From a virus: a stretch of 31,686 nt of DNA. Under the pieces are notes generated by a model. It was not told the origin of the DNA, made no database searches, and saw only the letters and a list, made by a program, of their open reading frames with translations. Made by a program: the position numbers and the translations under genes. Positions 1-6,046 of the stretch are shown here, piece by piece (the stretch's first letter is position 1; every line of letters starts with the position of its first letter). Where the stretch lies: the IMG/VR virus record IMGVR_UViG_3300037293_000256, positions 1-31,686 of that record. The stretch is one strand, 5' to 3'.

Positions 1-217
1 CCCGGCTTGCCACCGCGGCCTTGTTGTTCTTGGACAGCTGGTCTTCGTAATAGGCCAGCGCCCCACGGATCACGCCCACCAGCGTGTATTCTCCGCGCGT
101 CGCCCGATCCATGTAGCCGGATTTGACGAGCCCTTGGACCCAGCGTTCCGACCGGCCCAACAGGGCTGCGGCTTGTGCCACAGTAATGGTCTGGCCGCGG
201 GGTCTGCCATCCGACAT
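1..217 (-). CDS. Terminase small subunit-like (Nu1-type) HTH protein, partial
   Basis: The gene reads leftward from an ATG at 217 and runs off the left edge, so only its N-terminal 72 residues are visible. After a short basic start (MSDGRPRGQ) comes a MerR/Nu1-like winged helix: T-V-A-Q-A-A-A-L-L-G-R-S, then R-W-V-Q-G-L-V-K-S-G. That layout matches the DNA-binding domain of phage terminase small subunits of the lambda Nu1 type, which recognise the packaging site and recruit the large subunit. The visible C-terminal part (GALAYYEDQLSK) also resembles Nu1-type small subunits. It lies 3 bases downstream of the small membrane gene at 221-433, so the two are probably co-transcribed. The large terminase would be expected just beyond the left edge. 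A generic excisionase-type HTH protein cannot be excluded. Confidence 0.6.
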   Translation of the reverse strand, partial: MSDGRPRGQTITVAQAAALLGRSERWVQGLVKSGYMDRATRGEYTLVGVIRGALAYYEDQLSKNNKAAVASR

Positions 218-220
218 CAG

Positions 221-433
221 TCACAGCCTCCAGTGGTCGAAAAGACGGCGCAGAAAGTACGAGCGGATCAGCGACACGGCTGTGAACGCGAGGCCTAGGC
301 CAAGGTTTTGGGCCACGCCGACCTTCAGGCCGTAGATCGGAAACACCGCAAATTGCGTGGCCACCGCCAGCACATAACCCACCACTGTGTTGGTCACGGC
401 CTCGATCACGGACCCGCGTTTTGATTGCGCCAT
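221..433 (-). CDS. Small two-helix membrane protein, DUF7220-like (copy A)
   Basis: A 70-residue protein that starts at the ATG at 433, preceded by a GAGGG ribosome-binding site. It has two hydrophobic segments, about residues 12-34 and 40-58, with an R-S-Y-F-L-R-R positively charged C-terminal end, so it should sit in the inner membrane. It resembles the family I know as DUF7220, common near phage genes in Rhodobacterales. Its function is not known. A second copy lies at 2771-2983, and by eye 34 of 70 aligned positions are identical. The shared landmarks are S-x-I-E-A-V, V-G-Y, A-V-A-T-Q and L-R-R-L-F. The small size, the position beside the terminase-like gene and the basic tail would fit a holin-like or membrane-modulating role, but that is speculation. 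Confidence 0.7.
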   Translation of the reverse strand: MAQSKRGSVIEAVTNTVVGYVLAVATQFAVFPIYGLKVGVAQNLGLGLAFTAVSLIRSYFLRRLFDHWRL

Positions 434-535
434 GTGTCCCTCATAAAGCCATGTAATTGCTACGATTATACTGGATATCTCGCCCAAGTAGAGCGAGTCT
501 GACTGCATCAACCGACGCACCCGAGGAGCCCGCAG
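434..535. promoter_or_regulatory. Divergent intergenic region with a minus-strand -10 box
   Basis: This 102-base gap separates the leftward membrane gene from the rightward small-gene cluster. The minus strand carries a perfect TATAAT at 470-465, about 30 bases upstream of the ATG at 433. The plus strand has TATACT at 467-472, overlapping it. I see no convincing -35 box for either. A small dyad (CTCGC at 480-484, GCGAG at 493-497) lies downstream on the plus side. The overlapping -10 boxes suggest that the two directions compete for polymerase. Confidence 0.3.
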
Positions 536-718
536 ATGACCATCGCAGAACGCTATAACACCGAGGCCAAACGCCTCCTGCCGCACATGGCAGCCGACCT
601 CGCGGTCGACCCAAAGATCACCACCGCGAACGAGATCGACGACATCGTGTTTCGCCGCAGCGAATACCTCGGCGGGATGGCCTGCGCGATCCTCGCCCTG
701 ATCGAACAGCAAACCTGA
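536..718 (+). CDS. Small hypothetical protein (left cluster, gene 1)
   Basis: A 60-residue protein with no motif I recognise. It opens the rightward cluster, with GAGGAG upstream of the ATG at 536. The composition is soluble and mixed, with a short hydrophobic end (ACAILALIEQQT). The next gene follows after 11 bases, so both are probably on one transcript. Its claim to be real rests on the ribosome-binding site, the regular spacing to its neighbours and the lack of a better competing frame. Small genes of this kind are common in the accessory arms of alphaproteobacterial prophages. Confidence 0.55.
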   Translation: MTIAERYNTEAKRLLPHMAADLAVDPKITTANEIDDIVFRRSEYLGGMACAILALIEQQT

Positions 719-729
719 AAGGCCACACC

Positions 730-948
730 ATGACCGCCACCACAACCATCCGCATCGACCACGCCGCCTTGCCCGACCAGTTCGACCGCTCCCGCCCGGA
801 CGCCGTGGCAGAGGCCATTGAGGCCGCGCTGCGCGAGGACGGCATTGCCGCCGCAGCCTCGGACGTGATCTCGCATCTGAAGATCGAACTGCCCACTAGC
901 CAGCTCGCGGCGGCCTGTGCCACGCTGGCTGATTTGCAGCTGATCTGA
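730..948 (+). CDS. Small hypothetical protein (left cluster, gene 2)
   Basis: A 72-residue, alanine-rich acidic protein. It starts at the ATG at 730 after AAAGG and ends 12 bases before the next gene. Most of it is predicted helical from its A/E/L-rich composition (residues 25-70). No catalytic motif, zinc site or membrane segment is visible. It lies in the middle of a run of four short rightward genes, which is the main support for it being translated. Function unknown. Confidence 0.55.
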   Translation: MTATTTIRIDHAALPDQFDRSRPDAVAEAIEAALREDGIAAAASDVISHLKIELPTSQLAAACATLADLQLI

Positions 949-960
949 CGGAGGACGACC

Positions 961-1245
961 ATGAGCACCCGCGCACAGATCGCCATCCAGATCGGGCCCG
1001 AAGAATGGGCCCATGTCTATTGCCACTATGACGGTTACCCATCGCACATGCTGCCCGCGCTGGCGCGCTGGACGCCCGAGGACATCCTCGCCGCCAAAGA
1101 AATTCGGCAAGTCCGCGCGGACGCCCTCGATTGTTTCGATCCGCCCCGCGCGCCGCAAATCCTGCCACATCCAACCTGCGAGCTGTGCCACCTTTATGTC
1201 TGGCAGGACGGTGGCTGGGTGGACGCGACCGCCCGCTCCGAATGA
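961..1245 (+). CDS. Small phage-associated protein with CHYDGYP motif
   Basis: A 94-residue protein starting at the ATG at 961, preceded by GGAGGA. The N-terminal S-T-R-A-Q-I-A followed by V-Y-C-H-Y-D-G-Y-P at about residues 19-27 matches a family of short, phage-encoded proteins that I know only by this CH(Y/W)DGYP signature. Their function is not established. A second part contains C-x2-C (CELCHLYVW, near residue 72), and together with the earlier Cys and His residues it could bind a metal ion; this is inference. It is the third gene of the rightward small-gene cluster, 12 bases after its neighbour. Confidence 0.65.
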   Translation: MSTRAQIAIQIGPEEWAHVYCHYDGYPSHMLPALARWTPEDILAAKEIRQVRADALDCFDPPRAPQILPHPTCELCHLYVWQDGGWVDATARSE

Positions 1246-1266
1246 TCAGAAAGCAATATTATGGCT

Positions 1267-1288
1267 CTGATTATGCTACGTTAATCAG
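1267..1288. promoter_or_regulatory. Perfect dyad, candidate operator
   Basis: CTGATTA (1267-1273) and TAATCAG (1282-1288) are perfect inverted arms around an 8-base spacer, in the only AT-rich stretch between the genes ending at 1245 and starting at 1347. The 22-bp size and roughly 15-bp centre-to-centre spacing suit a dimeric HTH repressor. A TATGCT -10-like box lies inside the dyad (1272-1277), so binding would block a promoter for the 1347 gene. No regulator has been tied to it. Confidence 0.35.
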
Positions 1289-1346
1289 CTCCAAAGAGCG
1301 AATGTGGTGACAGGAAAACCACGCAACTCACCACGGAGGCACCACC

Positions 1347-1616
1347 ATGACCCGCCTGAACCCGATCACTACGCCCCGCCACCAGCTGCGCGCTGAGAAA
1401 GCGCGACGCAACCGCGAAGCCGCCTTGAACGCCTTCCTCGGCAAGAAGGCCGAGATCGACGAAATGCTCGCCCGCCTGCAGGCGCTCAGCGCGGGCCACT
1501 TCAACAGCCATCCCGACGAGATCAACTGGGGCGACGTCGGCACCCTCGAGCATTATGCCAGCCTCTTGAAGCGCATCACCGACAGCGCCTTCTGCGAAGG
1601 CGAACACGCAGAATAG
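1347..1616 (+). CDS. Small hypothetical helical protein (left cluster, gene 4)
   Basis: An 89-residue protein with a strong ribosome-binding site (GGAGG, 8 bases before the ATG). The N-terminal half is basic and helical (residues 10-45, rich in R, K, A, E), and the C-terminal part is acidic. It contains no recognisable catalytic motif. Proteins of similar length and layout occur in Rhodobacterales prophages, but I cannot give a family name. It lies 101 bases after the gene ending at 1245 and has its own probable promoter and operator dyad at 1267-1288, so it may start a second transcript that continues into the DUF3489 gene. Confidence 0.6.
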   Translation: MTRLNPITTPRHQLRAEKARRNREAALNAFLGKKAEIDEMLARLQALSAGHFNSHPDEINWGDVGTLEHYASLLKRITDSAFCEGEHAE

Positions 1617-1640
1617 CCCGCAGGCTCGGCAAAGCGCACA

Positions 1641-1658
1641 GCCCGCCAACTGGCGGGC
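1641..1658 (+). other. Intergenic hairpin
   Basis: GCCCGCCA (1641-1648) and TGGCGGGC (1651-1658) are perfect arms around AC, giving a stable GC-rich hairpin in the RNA between the genes ending at 1616 and starting at 1712. There is no U-run after it, so it is more likely a stabiliser or weak attenuator than an intrinsic terminator. Confidence 0.4.
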
Positions 1659-1711
1659 TTCACCCGGTAGCAGGCGACGCACCCTGCGTTGGCCAAACAC
1701 CGGAGACCATC

Positions 1712-2221
1712 ATGACCCAACTATCCGACACCCAGACGATCATCCTGTCGCGCGCCGCCCAAAACGAGGACCGCATTGCCCTGCCACTGCCCGACAGCCT
1801 GCGCGGCGGAGCCGCCGCCAAGGTGGTCGGCGCGATGCTCGCCAAAGGCTTCCTCGAAGAGGTCGAAGCCGACATGCGCAAAGGCGAGTCCGTCTGGCGC
1901 GAGACCGGCGACGGCCACGGCGTCACGCTGGTCGCCACAAAAGCTGGACTCACCGCCATCGGCATCGGGGCCGAGGACGCGGCGGCAGCGCCCAAGACGC
2001 GCAAACCGCGCGCAGGCACCAAGCAGGCGACCCTGATCGCCATGCTGTCCCGCCCACAGGGTGCCACCATTGATGAGATCGTGGCAGAAACCCAGTGGCT
2101 GGGTCACACAATACGAGGTGCCATGTCCGGCGCGCTGAAGAAAAAGCTGGGCCTGACCATCACCTCCGCAAAAGAGGATCCGCGTGGACGGGTGTATCGA
2201 ATTGAACACACCAATATGTGA
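1712..2221 (+). CDS. DUF3489 family protein
   Basis: A 169-residue protein starting at the ATG at 1712 (CGGAGA upstream). The last 70 residues carry the DUF3489 signature: K-Q-A-T-L-I-A-M-L, then G-A-T-I-D-E-I-V, H-T-I-R-G-A, G-A-L-K-K-K-L-G-L and G-R-V-Y-R-I. This looks like a winged-helix DNA-binding fold. The N-terminal half (residues 1-90) looks like a second winged-helix-like segment (SDTQTIILSRAA...). In alphaproteobacteria this family typically sits beside DUF2924 and a serine recombinase. Here those partners lie about 18 kb away (20373-22129). A regulatory or recombination-accessory role is likely but unproven. It ends the rightward cluster and is followed by a clear terminator. Confidence 0.85.
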   Translation: MTQLSDTQTIILSRAAQNEDRIALPLPDSLRGGAAAKVVGAMLAKGFLEEVEADMRKGESVWRETGDGHGVTLVATKAGLTAIGIGAEDAAAAPKTRKPRAGTKQATLIAMLSRPQGATIDEIVAETQWLGHTIRGAMSGALKKKLGLTITSAKEDPRGRVYRIEHTNM

Positions 2222-2293
2222 CTTCCCGGTGACACCCCACCCTTCAAGCTCTCGGTTTCTTGCAGAATCCTGTGGCATGCAAATAGTGGAACC

Positions 2294-2319
2294 TGAGGTT
2301 TCGCCTGTATGAAACCTCA
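2294..2319. repeat. Inverted repeat downstream of DUF3489
   Basis: TGAGGTTTC (2294-2302) and GAAACCTCA (2311-2319) are perfect 9-bp arms around an 8-base spacer. The dyad lies in the 3' untranslated stretch between the DUF3489 stop codon and the intrinsic terminator. It could be an RNA stem or a protein-binding site. Confidence 0.4.
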
Positions 2320-2365
2320 ACTGCTCGAAGTGGTGCTGCCTGCGCCGCTTCACCCGCCTTAGACT

Positions 2366-2397
2366 GGGCCAGCCTCGCGCTGGCCCTTTTTTTATTT
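2366..2397 (+). terminator. Intrinsic terminator of the rightward cluster
   Basis: GGGCCAGC (2366-2373), loop CTCGC, GCTGGCCC (2379-2386), then seven T residues (2387-2393) and an AT-rich tail. This is a textbook Rho-independent terminator for plus-strand transcription and marks the end of the 536-2221 cluster. Its T-run overlaps the stop codon of the converging gene at 2392-2745. Confidence 0.9.
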
Positions 2398-2745
2398 GCT
2401 CGAATTCAGCGCTGCAGTGATCTGGGCGCGCGTCAGCCCAAACTGCCGTGACAACGCCGCTGGCTTCACACCTGCTTGAATGGATGAACGGATCAGGCTG
2501 ATTTGTGATCTGGTGAGTTTTGATAATATCGGATCCACTTTTGTCTTGGTCGGCGCTACGTTCTTCGGCTTGGGGCCAGTCAATCCACGGTTCTGCATCT
2601 CCACCTCGACCGCCTCTGCTAAGCGCAGGATGTCTGGCTCCGGCAAATGCCGCAACGAAGCCGCAAGATTTTGCGGCAACAACGTACGCGGTGCATCAGG
2701 CCCATCAGAACCGAGCACAGCCTCTTTTTTGTTTTGGCGTGTCAT
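2392..2745 (-). CDS. Hypothetical protein with C-terminal HTH
   Basis: A 117-residue protein. The last 45 residues form a helix-turn-helix of the homeodomain-like/Hin type: L-T-R-S-Q-I-S-L-I-R-S-S-I-Q-A-G, then A-A-L-S-R-Q-F-G-L-T-R-A-Q-I. This predicts DNA binding. The N-terminal half is polar and proline-rich with no clear domain, although H-L-P-E-P-D-I-L-R-L-A suggests one helix. It converges on the DUF3489 transcript and ends in that gene's terminator. On the minus strand it is the last gene after the methyltransferase and membrane-protein pair, 25 bases from the membrane gene. Possible roles are a small phage regulator or a terminase-associated protein; I cannot choose between them. Confidence 0.6.
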   Translation of the reverse strand: MTRQNKKEAVLGSDGPDAPRTLLPQNLAASLRHLPEPDILRLAEAVEVEMQNRGLTGPKPKNVAPTKTKVDPILSKLTRSQISLIRSSIQAGVKPAALSRQFGLTRAQITAALNSSK

Positions 2746-2770
2746 ACATCACAGTATTGATTGCCCGTTC

Positions 2771-2983
2771 TCATTTGCCAAGCCACTCAAACAACCGCCG
2801 CAGCAGATATCCCCTTGCCAAAGACACCCCAACAAACGCTAATCCAATCGCCAGATGCTCATCCAGCGTGGCCTCTATTTCAAACCAGGAAAACACAACG
2901 ATCTGCGTGGCTACCGCGACACCGTAGCCGACGATCACATTGGCGACGGCTTCGATAAGTGACATGGCGCGCGACTGCTTCAT
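2771..2983 (-). CDS. Small two-helix membrane protein, DUF7220-like (copy B)
   Basis: A 70-residue paralogue of the protein at 221-433. It has the same length and the same two hydrophobic segments, and keeps S-x-I-E-A-V-x-N, V-G-Y, A-V-A-T-Q and L-R-R-L-F. The loop between the segments differs most (residues 31-44) and is more acidic here. Its ATG overlaps the stop codon of the methyltransferase gene (ATGA, 2983-2980), so its translation is probably coupled to that enzyme. Inner-membrane location is predicted; function is unknown. Two diverged copies 2 kb apart suggest either an old duplication or a required pair. Confidence 0.7.
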   Translation of the reverse strand: MKQSRAMSLIEAVANVIVGYGVAVATQIVVFSWFEIEATLDEHLAIGLAFVGVSLARGYLLRRLFEWLGK

Positions 2984-4266
2984 GCTTCGTTGCGCTCAAC
3001 CTTGAGGTCTGCGAAGGCCCTCCCATCGCCCTCAAGTACGGGCGTCTCGCCGGTGAACTGCTGCCACCGCTCCACCGCCACATCGACGTAAGCCGGGTTC
3101 AGCTCGATACCGAAGCAGACACGTCCAGACATCTCGGCAGCAATCAGCGTGGTCCCGGATCCCATGAAGGGCTCGTAAACCGCCTGCCCGGGGCTCGAGT
3201 TGTTCTCGATCGGCCGGCGCATGCATTCGACCGGTTTCTGGGTCCCGTGAACCGTCTTGGCATCCTGATCCTTGCTGGGGATTTGCCACAGCGTCGTCTG
3301 CTTGCGATCACCCGCCCAGTGACCCTTGCCGGTCTTTTTGACAGCGTACCAGGCCGGTTCATGCTGCCAGTGGTAATCGCCCCGGCTGAGCACCAGCCGT
3401 TCCTTGGCCCAGATGATCTGGGAGCGGATCGTGAACCCCGCCGCCTCAAGGCTTTCCGCGACGGTCGCTGCGTGCAGCGCGCCATGCCAGACATAGGCCA
3501 CGTCACCCGGAAACAGCGCCCAGGCCTCGCGCCAATCGGCCCGATCATCGTTTAGCACCTTGCCGGTACGCTTGGTTTTGGCCGCACCCACCTGGTTGCG
3601 CCAGCTCGGGTCGTACTCAACGCCGTAGGGTGGATCTGTGCACATCAGCAGTGGCTTCACACCGTTCAGCACTTTCTCCACATCCGTCGCCACAGTGCTG
3701 TCACCGCAGAGCAGCCGGTGCTTGCCGAGGATCCAGACATCGCCGGGCCTCGTCACCGGGTCCTCTGGAACCTCCGGCACGTCGTCAGGGTCCGTCAGAC
3801 CGCCCGTGGTGTCGATCAGCGCATCGGGCAGGATCTCTGCCAGGTCCTCGGCGCTGAAGCCGATGAGCGACATATCCTCGATGCCGAAATCCTCGCGCAG
3901 CTCCCCGATCTCGATGCGCAGCATCTCCGGGTCCCATTCCGCGATTTCCGCCAGCCGGTTGTCGGCCAGCGTGTAAAGCCGCCGGTCCTCTTCGGACCAA
4001 CCGCGCGCTACCATTACCGGGACCTCCGCCAACCCCAGCTGCGCCGCCGCCATCAACCGGCCGTGGCCCGCAATGATTGTGCCATCCTCACCCACCAGCA
4101 TCGGGATGGTGAAGCCGAACCGCTCCATCGACGCCGCGATCTGATCGATCTGTTCCGGCGGGTGCTGGCGCGCGTTTTTGGCGTATGGCGCAAGATCGGC
4201 CACCTGCCACATCTCGACCTGCGCCGCAGGCCAGGCCTGCGGGTTGATTTTGGATTGTGCTGTCAT
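2980..4266 (-). CDS. ParB-domain / DNA methyltransferase fusion
   Basis: A 428-residue protein combining an N-terminal ParB/sulfiredoxin-like domain (residues about 18-115, with G-H-G-R-L-M-A-A at 67-74) and a C-terminal DNA methyltransferase. Motif IV is D-P-P-Y at 211-214 and comes before the S-adenosylmethionine site F-M-G-S-G-T-T at 367-373, the order of beta-class amino-methyltransferases. D-P-P-Y favours adenine-N6 over cytosine-N4. This fusion is widespread in alphaproteobacterial prophages. Methylation of phage DNA, to resist host restriction or time packaging, is the usual proposal. An upstream in-frame start at 4356 would add 30 basic residues from the repeat region. I prefer the ATG at 4266 because the ParB homology starts there. 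It overlaps the membrane gene at 2983. Confidence 0.88.
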   Translation of the reverse strand: MTAQSKINPQAWPAAQVEMWQVADLAPYAKNARQHPPEQIDQIAASMERFGFTIPMLVGEDGTIIAGHGRLMAAAQLGLAEVPVMVARGWSEEDRRLYTLADNRLAEIAEWDPEMLRIEIGELREDFGIEDMSLIGFSAEDLAEILPDALIDTTGGLTDPDDVPEVPEDPVTRPGDVWILGKHRLLCGDSTVATDVEKVLNGVKPLLMCTDPPYGVEYDPSWRNQVGAAKTKRTGKVLNDDRADWREAWALFPGDVAYVWHGALHAATVAESLEAAGFTIRSQIIWAKERLVLSRGDYHWQHEPAWYAVKKTGKGHWAGDRKQTTLWQIPSKDQDAKTVHGTQKPVECMRRPIENNSSPGQAVYEPFMGSGTTLIAAEMSGRVCFGIELNPAYVDVAVERWQQFTGETPVLEGDGRAFADLKVERNEA

Positions 4267-4735
4267 CGGGATCCTGCCGGGCACGGGCCTACGCCCCCGC
4301 CGAAACGAAACGAACCGCAGGGGGTCATTTCGTTTCGCGAAGGGACGAAAGCCCATGTTTTATTGGGGTTTGGCGCGGTTTGAGGAGCCTCAAACTGCAC
4401 GAAACGAAGTGGGTTTAGGGGGGTGTCATTTCGCCAATTCGGGACCTAAACCCCTGATTTCATTGAGGGCGACCCCCTCTGAAACGAAGCGAAATGGGTT
4501 TTTGAAAGAATAAAAAACGCTCAAATCCTGCGAGGCGGCGGCCCCGCGTAACACAGCGCGTCAGAAGGGACCCAAGGGCCCCCTGTCGGTTTGTGCGGTG
4601 GCCTCTCAGCACGCTGATTTGGCCCTTGCAAGTGTTCTATCAAAGTCGCGAATCGCTGTCCAAGAAAAATATGTCCCGCTGTTCTTTTTTCTGTTTGCCA
4701 TTGAAACTGTTACCTTTTCTTGTCCCACACGCTGG
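4267..4735. promoter_or_regulatory. Repeat-rich non-coding region upstream of the methyltransferase
   Basis: There is no credible gene in these 469 bases. They hold five GAAACGAA/TTCGTTTC octamers (4302, 4307, 4401, 4481 direct; 4329 inverted) and GTCATTTCG at 4324 and 4425, with its inverted core CGAAATG at 4490. There is also a perfect dyad GTTTGAGG-AG-CCTCAAAC (4378-4395) and a long stem GGGTTTAGG (4411-4419) with CCTAAACCC (4445-4453). An AT-rich patch at 4498-4525 could hold a promoter. The density of repeats suggests a multi-site operator or a packaging/partition site rather than an ordinary leader. No protein has been linked to it. Confidence 0.5.
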
Positions 4736-5269
4736 TCAGGCGTCCAGAAGACGCGCGATCTGTCGTGTGGCTTCGGCCAGCACGTCGGGTTGTGCTGCCT
4801 CGAACGCGTCGCGTGTGGCGTCCTGAAGCATCTCTTTCGGGATCGCTGGCCCGAACATCTTCTTGATCGGCAGGCGCGCCCTGCCCTCGCGCACGAAGGC
4901 GTTGCCCGCAAGCGAGCCCACGAGGAAAGCGCTGTCGAAGCGCTGCCAGCGTCCCCAGGGCTTGGCCCGCACACCGTAGGCGAACTGCCGTGGGCTGAAA
5001 TGTGACAGTCCCAGATAGTCGCCACGGGCTTCGATGGTGTAGGTCAGGTTCGAGAAGCTCGAGCGGATGGCCCGCGTCTCGCGATTGATCAGCGCTGCCT
5101 TCGCGCCTGTTTGTTGACGAAGGGCACGGCGCACTTGGGTGCGGACCTTGTTGCCCTCGCTGTTCAGCGCGCGGTTGAAGGCGCGTGTGGCTGCTTGTTC
5201 ACCGACGCGCTGGACCGCTGCTTCGAAATGCACGCGGGTCTGATCAAGGTCGCGGATGATGACGTTCAC
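4736..5269 (-). CDS. Phage minor tail protein Z (GpZ-like)
   Basis: A 177-residue protein starting at a GTG at 5269. It matches the prophage minor tail protein Z family. The N-terminal helix region contains A-x-x-R-A-L-N-x-x-G-x-K-V-R-T-Q-V-R-R-A-L, followed by a beta-rich middle and the diagnostic C-terminal block R-E-G-R-A-R-L-P-I-K-K-M-F-G-P-A-I-P-K-E-M. In lambda-like phages gpZ acts at the head-tail joining end of the tail. It is the only virion-structure gene visible. It sits among replication and modification genes, transcribed in the same direction, 148 bases after DUF6362 and 469 bases before the methyltransferase. That isolation is unusual: tail genes normally form a late block. Confidence 0.82.
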   Translation of the reverse strand: MNVIIRDLDQTRVHFEAAVQRVGEQAATRAFNRALNSEGNKVRTQVRRALRQQTGAKAALINRETRAIRSSFSNLTYTIEARGDYLGLSHFSPRQFAYGVRAKPWGRWQRFDSAFLVGSLAGNAFVREGRARLPIKKMFGPAIPKEMLQDATRDAFEAAQPDVLAEATRQIARLLDA

Positions 5270-5388
5270 GGACCCTGCCTCCCACGCACACGACTTCGAG
5301 TATATCGTTTATTTAGCCTACTGGACCGGATCTGTCTCGACTTGCGATGTCTCATTGAAAAGTGTCCCGCTGGCACGCAAGGGGTTGA

Positions 5389-5415
5389 CAGGGCCATGGA
5401 TTCACCACGGCCCTG
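5389..5415. repeat. Long inverted repeat after DUF6362
   Basis: CAGGGCC-a-TGG (5389-5399) pairs with CCA-c-GGCCCTG (5405-5415) around ATTCA, giving an 11-bp stem with one mismatch. It lies 6 bases past the stop codon of the DUF6362 gene on the minus strand. It could terminate the replication operon or protect its 3' end, but it lacks a U-tract. The rest of the 5270-5421 gap shows only a minus-strand TATACT box (about 5304) that might serve the tail gene. Confidence 0.4.
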
Positions 5416-5421
5416 CCTGCC

Positions 5422-5847
5422 TCACGCGGTCCGCTCAATCACAAACGCCATAGACCGTTTGCGCGGCACCGCCCTGCCATTCAGCCGCCAGACAATCACG
5501 GCAAGCCCATACTCAAACCGGCGGTTTGCCGTGGCCCGGCTGATGCCATGGTGCCAGGTGATCCACTTCCATGCCTTGCGGTTGGCCCGCGCCCAGAGGA
5601 TCTGACCGATGTCCTTGTCGACCCACCGCAGCCAAAGCATCGCCTCATCGGCCTGGGTGATCATCCGTGGCGACGGAAGAGGTCGCCGCATCTTCGGCTC
5701 CTGTTCGACTTGGTCGGCAAAGTCATGCACGTATTCGGGCCAGGCGCTGACATAGCCCTGTGGGCGTACCGGCGGCAGGCTGCACATGACGTCCGCCGCG
5801 AGATCCAGCCGATCGGCCACCATGGCGCGGGTCCAGTCATCGGCCAT
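5422..5847 (-). CDS. DUF6362 family protein
   Basis: A 141-residue protein with the features I associate with DUF6362: W-T-R-A-M-V-x-x-R-L at the start, L-P-P-V-R-x-Q-G-Y, W-P-E-Y-V-x-D-F, P-S-P-x-x-I-T-x-x-D-E-A-x-x-W-L-R-W, and a C-terminal helix-turn-helix (G-I-S-R-A-T-A-N-R-R-F-E-Y-G-L). The HTH predicts DNA binding. The family is common at the end of replication modules in Rhodobacterales prophages, and I know of no proven function. Its start codon (ATG at 5847) lies inside the end of the preceding gene (11-base overlap), so the two are likely translated together. Confidence 0.85.
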   Translation of the reverse strand: MADDWTRAMVADRLDLAADVMCSLPPVRPQGYVSAWPEYVHDFADQVEQEPKMRRPLPSPRMITQADEAMLWLRWVDKDIGQILWARANRKAWKWITWHHGISRATANRRFEYGLAVIVWRLNGRAVPRKRSMAFVIERTA

Positions 5848-6046
5848 TGCGCACCTCCCGCACCGCGGGCAGCTTGCCGTACAGCTTTTCGCCGAGCTGA
5901 CGGACCAGTTCGCGCTCTGGCCAGGTCAGCCGGTGATCATCGAGCGAGACCGCCAGCATGTGCTGTTCCTGCCAGCCATCGCGCTTGACCTGTTCGGGAT
6001 CACGGCGATGGCCGCCGTAACCCTTTGGGGTGAACCGCATGCTCAT
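5837..6046 (-). CDS. Small basic hypothetical protein
   Basis: A 69-residue basic protein linking the RuvC-like gene to DUF6362. Its ATG shares one base with the upstream stop codon (TGATG at 6048-6044), and its end overlaps the DUF6362 start by 11 bases. It begins with a loop rich in G, R and K (M-S-M-R-F-T-P-K-G-Y-G-G-H-R-R-D) and continues into a helical part (L-T-W-P-E-R-E-L-V-R-Q-L-G-E-K-L). No known domain is visible. The close coupling on both sides supports its expression. Its basic charge would suit nucleic-acid binding, which is inference. Confidence 0.65.
   Translation of the reverse strand: MSMRFTPKGYGGHRRDPEQVKRDGWQEQHMLAVSLDDHRLTWPERELVRQLGEKLYGKLPAVREVRNGR

Noticed and set aside
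4267-4356. Upstream in-frame extension of the methyltransferase gene
   Set aside because: It would add 30 basic residues encoded by the repeat field; the ParB homology begins after the ATG at 4266.
4178-4513. Plus-strand 111-codon frame through the repeat region
   Set aside because: It overlaps the methyltransferase start and its sequence only reflects the GAAACGAA repeats; no ribosome-binding site or domain.
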